Source: DATMNI01 sp035570275 (GTDB lineage Bacteria; Acidobacteriota; Terriglobia; Bryobacterales; Bryobacteraceae). Taken from it: a DNA stretch of 38,662 bases. Of this stretch, positions 7,470-15,124 are shown in pieces. Positions within the stretch are counted from its first letter, which is position 1, and every line of letters begins with the position of its first letter. The stretch spans positions 1 to 38,662 of the forward strand of contig DATMNI010000365.1 in assembly GCA_035570275.1 (NCBI GenBank), read 5' to 3'. Made by a program: the position numbers and the translations under genes. The notes beneath the pieces are model-generated. The model did not search any database, was not told the DNA's origin, and saw only the letters and a list, made by a program, of their open reading frames with translations.

Positions 7470-10061
7470 TTGACTCCCAGTAGCGGCATATGCAAACATC
7501 TCGCCAGAGAGTACTGTTTGCGAAAGGTCTTTAGGTTCAGCTTCGTAGCCGTTCTCGGGATGAGCGGTGCCAATGCCCAGCAGCCTGTGCCCCAGCAGCC
7601 TGTGCCGATGCTGCAGCGCGCGCTGGTTGACCAGTATTGCACCTACTGCCACAACGACAAGCTGAAATCGGGCGGGATGACGCTGACGAAACTCGACCCG
7701 GCGCACCCCGAGCAGAACGCGGAACTGGCCGAGAAGGCGATTCGCAAAGTGCGGGCCGGCCTGATGCCTCCTCCCGGCATGCCGCGTCCGGACGGCGCCC
7801 GAATGAAACAATTCGCCACGTCGCTCGAAACTGCCATCGACCAGGCTGCCGCACTGCATCCCAATCCGGGCCGGCCGGCGCTCCATCGGCTCAACAGAAC
7901 CGAGTACGCAAATTCCATTGGCGACCTCTTAGGGGTCTCGGTGGATGTTGGGCCACTGCTGCCAACCGACGACATGAGCCACGGGTTTGACAATATGGCT
8001 GATGTGCTGACCATCTCGCCGGCGCTCATGGAAGGATACATTCGCGCGGCAGGTAAGATCAGCCGCGAGGCCGTGGGCGATCCGCTGGCGCTGGCGCTCA
8101 CCCACACTTACTCCATCCCGAGGGTGCTCTCGCAGGTGCGGCACGTGGAAGGCACGCCCATTGGGACTCGCGGCGGCATGGCGGTGGTGCACGATTTTCC
8201 CGCCGATGGCGAGTACACTTTCAAGCTGGGCTTTTACTACTCGCCCACGGGACCGCTGTTTGGCGTGAATCAGGGTAAGGGGCAGCAGATTGAAATTGCG
8301 GTCAATGGGGAGCGGGTGGCGCTGCTGGACATCAACCCCGCCATGACGCTGGCTACCGATGGCATCAAGACGCCTGCGGTGAAACTGCGGGCGGGACCGC
8401 AGCGCATCTCGGCTTCATTCCCGGTGAAATTTGACGGGCCCATCGAAGACGAATACAGAATGGTGGAGCAGAGCCTGGTGGATGTCAGCGTGGGTGCGCT
8501 GCCGGGAATGACCACGCTGCCGCATTTGCACGAACTCAGCATCACCGGGCCGCTGAAGGCGCAGGGAGTGTCCGACACGCCGAGCCGCCGTAAGATTTTC
8601 ACGTGCCGGCCGCTGGAGGGTGACGACGAAATCCGGTGCGCCAAACAGATCGCCGGTGCGTTGGCGCGCCAGGCATATCGGCGTCCGGTCACCGAAAACG
8701 ACATCGAGGATTTGCTCAGCTTCTATCAGGCTGGAAAGAACTATCAGGCGGGACAGAACCGCTCTGGTCCCAATCACTCTGGAACAAATCAGGGCAACTT
8801 CGAAACCGGAATCCGCACCGTGATCCAGGCCATTATCGCCAGTCCGGAATTCGTCTTCCGTTTCGAGCGCGTTCCTGCCAACGTTGCGCCGGGGCGAAAC
8901 TACCGGATCTCGGACCTGGAATTGGCGTCGCGGCTCTCCTATTTCCTATGGAGCACAGCGCCCGACGAGGAATTGATTGCATTGGCCAGCCAGGGAAAAC
9001 TGAGGGACCCGGTGGCGCTGGAAAAGCAGGTGAAGCGGATGCTGGCCGACCGGCGTTCCGACACCCTGAGCACGATCTTTGCCGGCCAGTGGCTGCACCT
9101 GCAAAATCTGAAAACCGCCAATCCGGATCTGTTCGAGTATCCTAACTTCGACCAGACGCTGGCGAATTCCATGCGGCGCGAGACGGAATTGCTGTTTGCC
9201 AGCGTGATGCAAGAGGACCGCAACGTTCTGGATCTGCTGACTGCGAATTACACCTTTGTGGATGAGCGGCTGGCCAAGCACTACGGCATCCCGAATATTC
9301 TTGGCAACCGCTTTCGCCGCGTGACGCTGACGGACCCCAATCGCTTCGGCTTGCTGGGCCATGGCAGCATTCTCACTTTGACTTCGACGGCGCTGCGCAC
9401 ATCTCCGGTGCAGCGCGGCAAGTACGTGATGGAAGTGCTGCTGGGGACGCCGCCGCCGCCACCGCTGCCCAACGTACCCGCGCTGCCGGAGAATGCCGAC
9501 AGCCGCACGGGCCACGTCGCCAGGCCGCTCTCCGTGCGGGAACGAGTGGAGCAGCACCGCGCCAACGCGGTTTGCGCCGGTTGCCATAAGATGATGGACC
9601 CCATCGGCTTCGCGCTGGAAAACTTCGACGCGGTGGGCGTGTGGCGAACCAACGACAGCGGATTCCGGATCGATCCCGCTGGCGAGATGTTCGATGGCGC
9701 CAGGCTGAATGGCCCGGCCAGCCTGCGGCAGGCGCTGCTGAATCACTCGGACGTGTTGATTGCGAATCTGACCGGGAACCTGCTGGCTTACGGATTGGGC
9801 CGGGTGCTGGAGTCTTACGACATGCCGGCGGTTCGCGGCATTGGCCGGGAGGCGGCACGCAACAACAACCGTTTCTCGTCGTTCATTCTGGGAATTGTGA
9901 AGAGCACGCCGTTCCAGATGCGCAGGGCGGAAGAGAATACCGAGGGCGCGACGGCGGATGTATTGGCGGCAGTGAAACAGGAAGTCATGAGCCAGGAGCC
10001 AGAAGTCAGAGTGAACACCCGCGCCGCCCGAAGCCCTGGCGCGAGTGCTGTGCTCAAATAG
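7470..10061 (+). CDS. PSD/DUF1592-family exported dihaem cytochrome-like protein
   Basis: An 863-residue protein with the DUF1587-DUF1595-DUF1592-DUF1588-DUF1585 architecture typical of planctomycetes and acidobacteria. An N-terminal haem site CTYCH (C57-H61) is followed by RPALHRLNRTEYANSI (DUF1587), SRLSYFLWS (DUF1592), SPVQRGKYVMEVLLG (DUF1588), a second haem site CAGCH (C702-H706) in DUF1588, and a C-terminal DUF1585. No enzyme activity is established. The start codon is TTG at 7470, with GAGGG upstream. An in-frame TTG at 7518 would give a more compact signal peptide, and the hydrophobic core up to about residue 36 supports export either way. A short N/G-rich insert lies near residues 425-450. 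It is followed 7 bases later by the DUF1552 gene, its usual partner. Confidence 0.88.
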   Translation: MTPSSGICKHLAREYCLRKVFRFSFVAVLGMSGANAQQPVPQQPVPMLQRALVDQYCTYCHNDKLKSGGMTLTKLDPAHPEQNAELAEKAIRKVRAGLMPPPGMPRPDGARMKQFATSLETAIDQAAALHPNPGRPALHRLNRTEYANSIGDLLGVSVDVGPLLPTDDMSHGFDNMADVLTISPALMEGYIRAAGKISREAVGDPLALALTHTYSIPRVLSQVRHVEGTPIGTRGGMAVVHDFPADGEYTFKLGFYYSPTGPLFGVNQGKGQQIEIAVNGERVALLDINPAMTLATDGIKTPAVKLRAGPQRISASFPVKFDGPIEDEYRMVEQSLVDVSVGALPGMTTLPHLHELSITGPLKAQGVSDTPSRRKIFTCRPLEGDDEIRCAKQIAGALARQAYRRPVTENDIEDLLSFYQAGKNYQAGQNRSGPNHSGTNQGNFETGIRTVIQAIIASPEFVFRFERVPANVAPGRNYRISDLELASRLSYFLWSTAPDEELIALASQGKLRDPVALEKQVKRMLADRRSDTLSTIFAGQWLHLQNLKTANPDLFEYPNFDQTLANSMRRETELLFASVMQEDRNVLDLLTANYTFVDERLAKHYGIPNILGNRFRRVTLTDPNRFGLLGHGSILTLTSTALRTSPVQRGKYVMEVLLGTPPPPPLPNVPALPENADSRTGHVARPLSVRERVEQHRANAVCAGCHKMMDPIGFALENFDAVGVWRTNDSGFRIDPAGEMFDGARLNGPASLRQALLNHSDVLIANLTGNLLAYGLGRVLESYDMPAVRGIGREAARNNNRFSSFILGIVKSTPFQMRRAEENTEGATADVLAAVKQEVMSQEPEVRVNTRAARSPGASAVLK

Positions 10062-10068
10062 GAGATCC

Positions 10069-11439
10069 ATGTTGATCACCAGGAAACGCCTTTCGAGACG
10101 CACGGTTTTGCGGGGACTGGGGGTGACGCTGGGGCTGCCGCTGCTGGACTCCATGGTTCCGGCGCAGACGCCGTTGCGGAAGACGGCGGCGGCGCCGAAG
10201 ACGCGGCTGGCCTGCATCGAGATGGTGCACGGCGCGGCCGGCAGCACAGGCGAAGGCACCAACAAACACTACTGGGCGCCGGCCCAGGCGGGACGGGATT
10301 TCGAGTGGAGCCAGAGCCTGGAGCCGCTGGCGCCCTTCCGCGATTACGTCACCATTGTCAGCGATACCGACTTGCACCCCGCCACGGCCTGGGCCGCGGC
10401 CGAGGAAGGCGCCGACCATTTCCGCTCGAGCGCGGTTTACCTCACGGCCGCGCATCCAAAGATGACCGAGGGGTCGGACTATTTCGTGGGTACGTCGCTC
10501 GATCAACTCTGCGCGCAGAGGGTCGGCCAGGACACGCCCCTGCCTTCACTTCAACTCTGCATCGAAATGGTGGACGCGTCGGGCGCATGCGATTACGGGT
10601 ACGCCTGCGTGTATGCCGACACCATCAGTTGGGCGTCGCCCACCGCGCCGCTGCCGATGACTCTGGACCCCCGCATGGCTTTCGAGAACCTGTTCGGCGA
10701 GGGCGGTACCGCCGAGGACCGGCTGCAGCGCGGCAAGGTCAATTCCAGCATTCTGGATTGGATCAGGCACGACGTGGCCCGTCTGCAGAAGAACCTGGGG
10801 CCGAGCGACCGCAGCCGGCTCAGTACGTACCTGGACGATGTGCGCGAAGTGGAGCGGCGCATCCAGAAGATTGAGAAGTACAATTCCTCGGGCGAAGCGC
10901 GCACGCTGCCGGCGGCTCCGCTGGGGGTGCCGGATTCCTACGAAGAGCACGTGCGGCTGATGTTCGATCTGCAGGCGCTGGCCTTCATGACCGATACCAC
11001 GCGCGTTTCCGCGTTCAAGATGAGCCGTGACGTGAGCGGCCGCGTGTGGCCGGAAAGCGGCGTCAAAACGCCGTTCCACCCGTGCTCGCACCATGGCGAG
11101 ACCCCGGCGAGGGTGGCGGAGTTCGCCAAACTCAACCGCTACCACGTGAGCCTGATTCCGTACTTCCTGGAAAAGCTCAAGAACACGCCGGATGGCGATG
11201 GCAACCTGCTGGACCATTCGATTGTGATGTACGGCAGCCCGATGGGCGATGGCAACGTCCATAACCACAAGCGCGTTCCCCTCTTCCTGGCGGGTCACGG
11301 CGGCGGCCAACTCAAGGGGAACCTGCACGTACGCTGCGCCGATTCCACGCCCATGGCGAATATCTACCTGACCCTGCTGCACAAGATGGGAGTGAACGTG
11401 GAGCGCTTCGGGGATAGCACCGGGGAGGTTGCGATCTGA
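10069..11439 (+). CDS. Tat-exported DUF1552 protein
   Basis: The ATG at 10069 with AGGAGA just upstream gives 456 residues. The N-terminus has a clear twin-arginine signal, SRRTVLRGLG (R10-R11) plus a hydrophobic stretch ending near DSMVPAQ. The body matches DUF1552, a family almost always encoded beside DUF1592-type cytochromes: WAPAQAG..FEWSQSLEPL, DHFRSSAVYLTA, EEHVRLMFDLQALAF, FHPCSHHGE and DHSIVMYGSPMGDGN. The His/Asp-rich C-terminal half (HPCSHHGE, GDGNVHNHKR) looks metal-binding, resembling DUF1501/alkaline-phosphatase-superfamily proteins (inference). Role unknown. It probably folds with cofactor before export and acts with the upstream cytochrome. Its stop codon overlaps the next ATG by one base. 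Confidence 0.9.
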   Translation: MLITRKRLSRRTVLRGLGVTLGLPLLDSMVPAQTPLRKTAAAPKTRLACIEMVHGAAGSTGEGTNKHYWAPAQAGRDFEWSQSLEPLAPFRDYVTIVSDTDLHPATAWAAAEEGADHFRSSAVYLTAAHPKMTEGSDYFVGTSLDQLCAQRVGQDTPLPSLQLCIEMVDASGACDYGYACVYADTISWASPTAPLPMTLDPRMAFENLFGEGGTAEDRLQRGKVNSSILDWIRHDVARLQKNLGPSDRSRLSTYLDDVREVERRIQKIEKYNSSGEARTLPAAPLGVPDSYEEHVRLMFDLQALAFMTDTTRVSAFKMSRDVSGRVWPESGVKTPFHPCSHHGETPARVAEFAKLNRYHVSLIPYFLEKLKNTPDGDGNLLDHSIVMYGSPMGDGNVHNHKRVPLFLAGHGGGQLKGNLHVRCADSTPMANIYLTLLHKMGVNVERFGDSTGEVAI

Positions 11440-13436
11440 TGTTCGCGCGCGAGGCTGTATTCAGAGCCGCGACCGTTAGGGAGCGGTGGCCCCTGCCTGT
11501 TCTTGGAATCTTAATCGCCACGATGTGCGCCTCCAGCCTGCTTACGGCTGCCGGCGACACGCGCCTGTCCGAAGCTGCCATGCAGGGCAACAGCGACGTG
11601 GTCCGTTCGCTGTTACAGCAGAAAGTGGACGTGGATGGCGCCCAGGGGGATGGCACCACCGCGCTGCACTGGGCCGCCTTCCGCGACGATTTGGCGATGG
11701 TGAAGTTGCTGCTTGCGGCCGGCGCGAATGTGAAAGCTGCTACGCGCGAAGGCGGCATCACGCCGCTGTTCATGGCGTGCACCAACGGGAACGCAGCCAT
11801 CGTCGGCGCCATGCTCCAGGCGGGGGCAGATGCCAACACGGTCAATACCAACGGCACAACCGCACTCATGACGGCCGCCGCTTCGGGCAGCGTGGACGCC
11901 GTGAAGGTGCTGCTGGACGGTGGCGCCGACGTCAAGGCCAGGGAACACGTGCACGGCCAGACCGCTTTGATGTTCGCGGCCGCCCTCAACCGGCACGAGG
12001 TGGTCAAGCTGTTGATGGATCGTGGAGCCGAGCCCAACGTGGCCACCGAAGTGCGTACGGTGCAGCGGGTTCGCTTCGACCAGGATGGCAACATCGTGGA
12101 AGAGCGCGCGGCTCCGGCGGGTGGCGGCGGACGCGGCGGGCCGAGAAACGCTCCGGCGAATGCTCCCGCGAACGCCCCGGTGGCTCCGCCTCCCAACGCC
12201 GAAGCGCAGGCCAAGGCCGACGAATCCGCCGATGCACAGACCGCGGCCGCCGCCGCGAAAGCCGCCAACGATGCCGCCCGGTCCGATCTGGATGTGCTGG
12301 CGCGCGCCCTGGGTCTGAAAGCCGTCGAGTTCCGCCTGGCCAAGCCACGGCCCCGGGCGGCGGATGTTGCTTTTCGCGCTCCCCGGCGGGTTGGCCCCGA
12401 AGTGACTGGCGGCATGACCGCCTTACTCTACGCCGCTCGCGAGGGCCATCTCGAAGCCGCCCGCGCGCTGGTGGAGGCGGGCGCCCATATCAACGCAGAC
12501 ATCAATCAGGTGAACGGCGATAAGTTCACGCCGTTAGTAATCGCTATCACCAACGGCCACTTCGAGTTCGCCAGGTACTTGCTGGAACACGGCGCCGACC
12601 CGAAGCCCGCTTCGCTTAGCGGCATGACCGCGCTTTACGCCACCATCGACGTGCAGTGGGCGCCAAAGGCCTGGTTCCCGCAGCCCAGCACCGAGCAGGA
12701 AAAGGTCGGCTACCTGGATTTGTTGAAGGACCTTCTGGCCAAGGGCGCTCCGGTCAACGCGCCAATCAACGACAAGCCGTGGTTCCGTTCCTTCACCAAC
12801 GATTACACCTGGGTGGACCCGGCGGGCGCGACGCCGTTCTGGCGGGCGGCGCAATCGAGCGATACGGCGGCCATGCGCCTTTTGGTCGAGCATGGCGCCG
12901 ACCCCAAGATCGCGACTAAGTCGGGCGACACCGCGCTGATGGCCGCTGCCGGAATCGGTTGGGCGGCCAACTGGAGCGTGAACGCGCCGGTTCCGCTGGT
13001 GGACGCCGTGAAGTATTGCGTCGAACGGGGCATCGATATCAACGCCGCCGATAACCGCGGCTATACGGCGCTGCACGGCGCGGCCTATCTGGGCAACCAC
13101 GACATGGTGAACTACCTGGTGAGTAAGGGCGCCAAGGTGGACGTGAAGAGCAAGGGCGGAGACACCGTGGCCGATATGGCCAATGGCCCCACGCGGTTCG
13201 GCCAGCCGCATCCGGAGACCGTTGCGCTGTTGGAAAAACTAGGCTCGGCTAACTCGCACAATTGCCGGTCGGATATGTGCGTGGTGGCTTCCAAGGCTAA
13301 CATCTACGATCGTCCGCTAACCGCCGCTGAGCAGACTGATAAGGATGCCTTGGACGTACTATCCGCGGCCATGGGTTTCAAGTCCGCGGTGTATCTGGCG
13401 GATGTACCGGCGGGCCGTGTCTTCCCGGGTCAGTAA
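11439..13436 (+). CDS. Exported ankyrin-repeat protein with Ala/Pro-rich insert
   Basis: A 665-residue protein. A hydrophobic segment around residues 20-37 (LPVLGILIATMCASSLLTAA) resembles a signal peptide after an unusually long n-region. About five ankyrin repeats follow (about 45-210: TALHWAAFRDD, TPLFMACTNGN, TALMTAAASGS, TALMFAAALNR). An insert rich in Ala, Pro and Gly runs from about 228 to 315, and about five more repeats from 325 to 600. A short element (DLDVLARALGLKAVEF) after the insert is echoed near the C-terminus (DALDVLSAAMGFKSAVY). Ankyrin repeats bind proteins, so a scaffold in the envelope is plausible. It starts inside the preceding stop (TGATG). The first 16 codons contain a dispersed repeat (11464-11486), so the true start could be the in-frame ATG at 11523. 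Confidence 0.82.
   Translation: MFAREAVFRAATVRERWPLPVLGILIATMCASSLLTAAGDTRLSEAAMQGNSDVVRSLLQQKVDVDGAQGDGTTALHWAAFRDDLAMVKLLLAAGANVKAATREGGITPLFMACTNGNAAIVGAMLQAGADANTVNTNGTTALMTAAASGSVDAVKVLLDGGADVKAREHVHGQTALMFAAALNRHEVVKLLMDRGAEPNVATEVRTVQRVRFDQDGNIVEERAAPAGGGGRGGPRNAPANAPANAPVAPPPNAEAQAKADESADAQTAAAAAKAANDAARSDLDVLARALGLKAVEFRLAKPRPRAADVAFRAPRRVGPEVTGGMTALLYAAREGHLEAARALVEAGAHINADINQVNGDKFTPLVIAITNGHFEFARYLLEHGADPKPASLSGMTALYATIDVQWAPKAWFPQPSTEQEKVGYLDLLKDLLAKGAPVNAPINDKPWFRSFTNDYTWVDPAGATPFWRAAQSSDTAAMRLLVEHGADPKIATKSGDTALMAAAGIGWAANWSVNAPVPLVDAVKYCVERGIDINAADNRGYTALHGAAYLGNHDMVNYLVSKGAKVDVKSKGGDTVADMANGPTRFGQPHPETVALLEKLGSANSHNCRSDMCVVASKANIYDRPLTAAEQTDKDALDVLSAAMGFKSAVYLADVPAGRVFPGQ
11464..11486 (+). 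repeat. Dispersed 23-bp repeat, copy 1 (inside the ankyrin gene 5' end)
   Basis: A 23-base unit with core GACCGTTAGGGAGCGG, preceded by GAGCCGC. It recurs at 17218-17240 with one mismatch and, truncated, at 26751-26766. Here it encodes part of the predicted N-terminus of the ankyrin protein, whereas the other copies lie between genes. Confidence 0.8.
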
Positions 13437-14700
13437 CACGGGCATTCTTGCCTGTGTCGTCTTGGCTTGCGCGCTGCCGCCTGCCCGCGCGCAAATTTAC
13501 GCTTCAAACCTGCCCAGTGACCACGCCGCCATCCTCTATCAATCGGCGGCCTTGGATGATGCCGCCACGCGCCTCGGCAAGCAACTGGCATCGGGAAAAA
13601 CCCGGCTTGCATTCCGCGAAGGCGGCTTTGGCTATCTCCCCGGCCTCCTGGAATACTTTGGCATCAACCCGGACACGCAGGCCCTGGTCTTCTCGCAAAC
13701 CAGTTTTCAGGCCTCGAAGATTTCTCCGCGAAACCCGCGGGCGATCTACTTCAACGATGAGGTCGCCGTCGGATGGGTGCGCGGGGGAGAGGGCATCGAG
13801 GTGGCGGCACTCGATCCCACACAAGGTATTGTGTTTTACTCGCTGACCGGCGGAACGCTGGCGCGCCGCCAGGAGTGTCTGCACTGCCACATTGGTTCGG
13901 CCACCCTTGGCGTGCCGGGGATGTTCGTGGGCTCGGTCTATCCCAACGCGTTCGGCCGCCCCGACCGCACGGGCGCCATCATCACCGATCACCGCACGCC
14001 GTTTAGCGATCGCTGGGGCGGCTGGTACGTGAATGCCGCGCGCGGGCAGCAGCGCGACCGCGCCAATGCCACCGCGCCCGACCCGGCCGAACCCCATGCC
14101 CTGATGACGGAGGGCAAGCAAAATCTGGCCAGCTTGACGAGAGAGTTCAACACGGCTGGCTATCTCTCTCCGGTAAGCGACATCGTCGCGCTAATGACGT
14201 TCGAGCATCAGACGCAGATGGTCAACTTCTTTACTCGGCTGGGTTGGGAAGCGCGCATCGCGGAGCATGACCGCAAGCACGACCCCCAGCCCGACAGACA
14301 GCTCGAGGCGGACATCGAGTCCGCCATTCAAGGGACGGTCGCGTACATGCTATTTGTGGACGAGGCGCCGTTGCAGGAACCGGTAGAAGGAATTTCAACC
14401 TTCACCAGAACCTTTCCGCAGCGTGGCCCTCGCGACCGCCAGGGCCGCAGTCTGCGCGACTTCGACCTGCAAACGCGCCTCTTCCGCTATCCCCTGAGCT
14501 ACATGGTGTACAGCCGCGCATTCGACGCGTTGCCGGAGGGGGTTCGCGCGCGCATTTACCGGCGGCTGTACGATGTGCTGAGCGGGAAGGAGCGGAGCGC
14601 CAAATTCGCGCGCATTTCCGGGAGTGACCGGCGGGCGATTCTGGAGATTCTTGGCGAGACGAAACCCCGTTTGCCGGCATATTGGAAGGATCATGTATGA
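13402..14700 (+). CDS. Exported monohaem (CxxCH) protein of unknown function
   Basis: From the ATG at 13402 (432 residues) the N-terminus is a good signal peptide, with basic residues, then ILACVVLACAL and PARAQ. A GTG at 13417 is an alternative. An upstream ATG at 13345 would give an unlikely 33-residue leader. One haem-binding motif, CLHCH (C159-H163), is followed by GSATLGVPGMFVGSV. The rest is soluble and rich in Arg/Asp. It resembles cytochrome-like proteins annotated as hypothetical in acidobacteria. It overlaps the end of the ankyrin gene by 35 bases and the start of the next cytochrome gene by 8, so it belongs to the same operon. Confidence 0.75.
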   Translation: MYRRAVSSRVSNTGILACVVLACALPPARAQIYASNLPSDHAAILYQSAALDDAATRLGKQLASGKTRLAFREGGFGYLPGLLEYFGINPDTQALVFSQTSFQASKISPRNPRAIYFNDEVAVGWVRGGEGIEVAALDPTQGIVFYSLTGGTLARRQECLHCHIGSATLGVPGMFVGSVYPNAFGRPDRTGAIITDHRTPFSDRWGGWYVNAARGQQRDRANATAPDPAEPHALMTEGKQNLASLTREFNTAGYLSPVSDIVALMTFEHQTQMVNFFTRLGWEARIAEHDRKHDPQPDRQLEADIESAIQGTVAYMLFVDEAPLQEPVEGISTFTRTFPQRGPRDRQGRSLRDFDLQTRLFRYPLSYMVYSRAFDALPEGVRARIYRRLYDVLSGKERSAKFARISGSDRRAILEILGETKPRLPAYWKDHV

Positions 14701-15088
14701 TGTGGTGATGCGCCGCATCGTACTTGTGTTGTTACTCTTGCTGCCGCTTTGCGCCCAGGAAACTGCCCAGGAAAAAAAGGACACGGGCAAGAAGCAGCAA
14801 CCCAATCCGACCAACCTGAAGGTGCTCAAGGTCGCCACGGGAGGCGAGGTAGTCCAGATCATGCACACATTCACCGCGGGGCTCGGCGTTCAGTGCATCT
14901 ACTGCCACGTGCAGGGCAACTATGCCAGCGACGAGAACCCGAAGAAGGAAGTGGCGCGGCAGATGATTAAGATGTCGCAGGTGATCAACGCAAACTTCCC
15001 GGATGGCAAGATGCGCGTCACCTGCTACACGTGCCACCGCGGGGAGGCGGAACCGAAGACGGCGCCGGAGCCGAGGGCGGGCGGGTAA
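14693..15088 (+). CDS. Small exported dihaem c-type cytochrome, photosynthetic reaction-centre cytochrome-like
   Basis: About 131 residues from the ATG at 14693, which overlaps the previous stop. An in-frame ATG at 14708 (MRRIVLVLLL) is an equally good start. After a signal peptide ending near CAQ, the mature part has NLKVLK, a first haem site CIYCH (68-72), NYASDENPKKEVARQMI, and a second haem site CYTCH (111-115) followed by RGEAEP. This pattern is the short form of the CytoC_RC family, common in non-phototrophic acidobacteria. It probably carries electrons in the periplasm for the upstream redox proteins (inference). It is the last gene of the 6974-15088 run. Confidence 0.88.
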   Translation: MYDVVMRRIVLVLLLLLPLCAQETAQEKKDTGKKQQPNPTNLKVLKVATGGEVVQIMHTFTAGLGVQCIYCHVQGNYASDENPKKEVARQMIKMSQVINANFPDGKMRVTCYTCHRGEAEPKTAPEPRAGG

Positions 15089-15124
15089 GAAAGCTTTTCG
15101 AATCGTGAACGGCAGGGCTTGGCT

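Noticed and set aside
9361..10265. A long minus-strand frame (439 codons) opposite the DUF1592 and DUF1552 genes
   Set aside because: It crosses two well-supported genes and has shadow composition.
13345..13401. Upstream ATG for the monohaem protein
   Set aside because: It would put about 19 unrelated residues before a normal signal peptide, all within the ankyrin gene.
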